Source: Caulobacteraceae bacterium UBA6225
GTDB lineage: Bacteria > Pseudomonadota > Alphaproteobacteria > Caulobacterales > Caulobacteraceae
Length of the DNA stretch: 6,797 nucleotides
Direction: 5' to 3'
NCBI GenBank assembly: GCA_002441055.1
Contig: DJWR01000152.1
Coordinates: 3,379 to 10,175, forward strand
Part shown: positions 5,419-6,797 of the stretch, in pieces
Position numbering within the stretch: the stretch's first letter is position 1
How the letters are laid out: each line of letters starts with the position of its first letter
Translations under genes and position numbers: made by a program
The notes under the pieces: model-generated
Told to the model about the DNA's origin: nothing
The model's input: only the letters and a program-made list of their open reading frames with translations
Databases searched by the model: none

Positions 5419-5988
5419 ATGACATTGGAAGCCTTCCTCATTTCCACCGGACTGGTGGCGATCGCCGAGATTGGCGACAAGACGCAGCTGCTCGCCCTGT
5501 TGCTGGCGGCGCGTTTCCGCAGACCCTGGCCGATCATTGGTGGGATATTCGTCGCCACCCTGGCCAATCACGCCCTGGCCGCGGGCCTCGGCGCGGTGGC
5601 GGCGGCCTGGCTGCAGGGCCCGTGGATGCGCTGGGTGCTGGGCGGCCTGTTCCTGGCCTTCGCCGCCTGGGCCCTGATTCCCGACAAGCTGGAGGATGAG
5701 GAGGCGCCGAACGCCCGCGCCGGGGCCTCGATCTTCTGGACGACCGCTGTCGCCTTCTTCCTGGTGGAGATGGGCGACAAGACCCAGGTGGCCACCGTCG
5801 CCCTGGGGGCTCAGTTTCGGGACGTCGCCCAGGTGGCGGCCGGCACGACGCTCGGCATGATGCTGGCCAATGCGCCGGTGGTGGTGGCGGGCCAGGCTGC
5901 GGCCGGACGTCTGCCGCTGAATCTCATTCGCGGCCTGGCGGCGCTGGCCTTCGCCCTCATCGGGCTTTGGATCCTGATCTTCGGCTGA
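5419..5988 (+). CDS. TMEM165/GDT1 (UPF0016) family transporter, probable manganese exporter
   Basis: A 189-residue, very hydrophobic inner membrane protein made of two related halves, each with the family signature E-x-G-D-K-T: EIGDKTQ at residues 17-23 and EMGDKTQ at 117-123. About six membrane segments can be drawn (near residues 3-27, 37-63, 68-87, 105-129, 136-160 and 168-188), with an acidic loop DKLEDEEAPNAR (89-100) between the halves. Bacterial members such as MneA of Vibrio and Mnx of cyanobacteria move Mn2+ out of the cytoplasm, and relatives move Ca2+. The manganese riboswitch just upstream makes Mn2+ export the most likely role, switched on when cytoplasmic Mn2+ rises. The ATG at 5419 was chosen over in-frame upstream starts because those would translate the riboswitch. 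The Shine-Dalgarno signal is weak and lies inside the expression-platform helix. The length is usual for the family. Confidence 0.93.
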   Translation: MTLEAFLISTGLVAIAEIGDKTQLLALLLAARFRRPWPIIGGIFVATLANHALAAGLGAVAAAWLQGPWMRWVLGGLFLAFAAWALIPDKLEDEEAPNARAGASIFWTTAVAFFLVEMGDKTQVATVALGAQFRDVAQVAAGTTLGMMLANAPVVVAGQAAAGRLPLNLIRGLAALAFALIGLWILIFG

Positions 5989-5990
5989 CC

Positions 5991-6026
5991 CCAAACGAAA
6001 GGAGCCCGGCCTTGCGGCCGGGCTCC
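5991..6026 (-). terminator. Strong hairpin terminator between convergent genes
   Basis: A perfect 11-bp stem (GGAGCCCGGCC 6001-6011 with GGCCGGGCTCC 6016-6026, loop TTGC). Read on the minus strand it is followed by TTTCGTTTGG, so it is chiefly the intrinsic terminator of the OmpA-family gene, with the same tail as the nrdA terminator. It begins 12 bp after the UPF0016 stop and may also end that transcript, though no T run follows on the plus strand. Confidence 0.85.
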
Positions 6027-6034
6027 CCATCGAT

Positions 6035-6048
6035 CGACTGATCAGTCG
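6035..6048. repeat. 14-bp perfect palindrome
   Basis: CGACTGATCAGTCG lies between the OmpA-family stop codon and the terminator hairpin. It could extend the 3' end structure of that mRNA or be a protein site; nothing else points to a role. Confidence 0.5.
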
Positions 6049-6062
6049 GTTCGAAATCGAGA

Positions 6063-6797
6063 TCAGAAGTTGATGTCGATGGTCGAACGACGGTTCAGAG
6101 GCTCTTTCACGCCGTCGCCGGTCGGGACAGCCAGTTGGCTCTCACCCTTCCAGTCGACCTGCAGAGCGCCTTGGTTGACGCCCAGACCGACCAGCTGGTC
6201 GGCCACGGCCTTGGCGCGACGTTCCGATAGGCGGACGTTGTACGCCGGCGAGCCGGAGGAGTCGGTGTGACCGATCACGACGACCTGGGTGGCGTTGCCG
6301 CCCTGGGCGTAGTTGGCGGCCTCAGAGACCACGGCCTGAGCTTCCGGCGTCAGGATGTACTGATCGAACGGGAAGTAGACCACGAACTGCCGGGCCTCAT
6401 ACGCCGGCGGAGGCGGCGGGGGAGGAGGCGGCGGGGGCGGCGGGGGCGGCGGCGGCGGCGGGGGCGGCGGCGGGGGCGGCGGCGCGGCGAAGGAGTAACG
6501 CAGGCCGACGGTCACCGACTGATCGCGGTAGTCGCCAGAGAACACGCCCGGTTGAGCCGAAGCGCTACCGGTGGAAGCGAAGTCGAGGTCCGAACCGCCG
6601 AGATAGCGATAGGTCAGGTCGACGTCGAGACGCTCGGTCGCGCGCCAGGCCAGACCGGCCAGCAGCTGGTAGGCCAGAGCCGTGTCATCGTCGTCGATGG
6701 TCAGGTTCTGGATCGCCGGATTGGCCGCGGTGAACGGACCATTCATGGTGGCGAACTGGCCGACCACGTCCATCTTGACGTGATTGACGCCGACGCC
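6063..6797 (-). CDS. OmpA-family outer membrane protein (5' end missing)
   Basis: The reading frame is open to the window edge; the ATG at 6773 is internal, because in-frame GVGVNHVK precedes it. The visible 244 residues begin in an 8-strand-type OmpA beta-barrel: alternating strand pattern, LAGLAWRATERLDVDLTYRY, and a last strand VTVGLRYSF ending in Phe at the barrel end. Next comes a run of 26 prolines (6405-6482), then an OmpA C-terminal peptidoglycan-binding domain starting near YEARQFVVYFPFDQ. That domain has HTDSSGS (Asp of the diaminopimelate-binding pair) and the family signature NVRLSERRAKAV with the matching Arg, ending in NRRSTIDINF. Such proteins sit in the outer membrane and tie it to the peptidoglycan. 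The gene ends at a terminator convergent with the UPF0016 gene. Confidence 0.95.
   Translation of the reverse strand, partial: GVGVNHVKMDVVGQFATMNGPFTAANPAIQNLTIDDDDTALAYQLLAGLAWRATERLDVDLTYRYLGGSDLDFASTGSASAQPGVFSGDYRDQSVTVGLRYSFAAPPPPPPPPPPPPPPPPPPPPPPPPPPAYEARQFVVYFPFDQYILTPEAQAVVSEAANYAQGGNATQVVVIGHTDSSGSPAYNVRLSERRAKAVADQLVGLGVNQGALQVDWKGESQLAVPTGDGVKEPLNRRSTIDINF
6405..6482 (-). repeat. Proline-codon tract, 26 consecutive Pro
   Basis: A 78-bp low-complexity stretch of CCG, CCC and a few CCT codons encodes 26 prolines in a row, forming the linker between the barrel and the periplasmic domain. Proline-rich linkers are common in OmpA proteins; an unbroken run this long is on the extreme side. 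Imperfect codon mixing (CCG with scattered CCC and CCT) should partly limit slippage. Confidence 0.9.

Overview
The window looks like chromosomal DNA of an alphaproteobacterium, most likely of the Caulobacterales (Caulobacter, Phenylobacterium or Brevundimonas type). The reasons are its high GC content, a short NrdA without an N-terminal ATP cone, a Caulobacter-type housekeeping promoter (TTGnnnn-N13-GCTAnA), a full CtrA box (TTAA-N7-TTAAC), GANTC sites, an OmpA-family protein with a long proline linker, and a palindromic intergenic repeat typical of the class. The genus assignment is inference. I see no mobile element, CRISPR array, tRNA or rRNA.

Layout, left to right: the 3' part of htpX (membrane zinc protease, + strand, cut by the window start); a composite inverted palindromic repeat in the convergent gap; then three minus-strand genes, nrdB (ribonucleotide reductase beta), a small exported beta-barrel-like protein resembling the C-terminal half of the LpxR family, and nrdA (ribonucleotide reductase alpha). 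A regulatory gap of about 500 bp follows, from which nrdA reads left and a TMEM165/GDT1 (UPF0016) manganese-exporter-type gene reads right. The window ends in an OmpA-family outer membrane protein on the minus strand, cut by the window end, which meets the UPF0016 gene at a strong hairpin terminator.

The most informative part is regulatory. nrdA and nrdB are not one operon: an intrinsic terminator follows nrdA and another gene lies between them. Each nevertheless carries its own pair of NrdR-box-like sites, and in both pairs the starts of the two 16-bp boxes are exactly 31 bp apart. Neither subunit has an ATP cone, so the NrdR repressor may be the main nucleotide-sensing feedback on this enzyme. 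A canonical CtrA box and GANTC sites near the promoters suggest cell-cycle control.

The UPF0016 gene is preceded by a clear yybP-ykoY (manganese) riboswitch. A promoter ends just upstream of the aptamer, and a 9-bp helix lies directly before the start codon, where it could hide the ribosome-binding region. The riboswitch class is known. The shared intergenic region joining ribonucleotide reductase and manganese-export control is the part most worth testing. I did not find a convincing wholly new system here.
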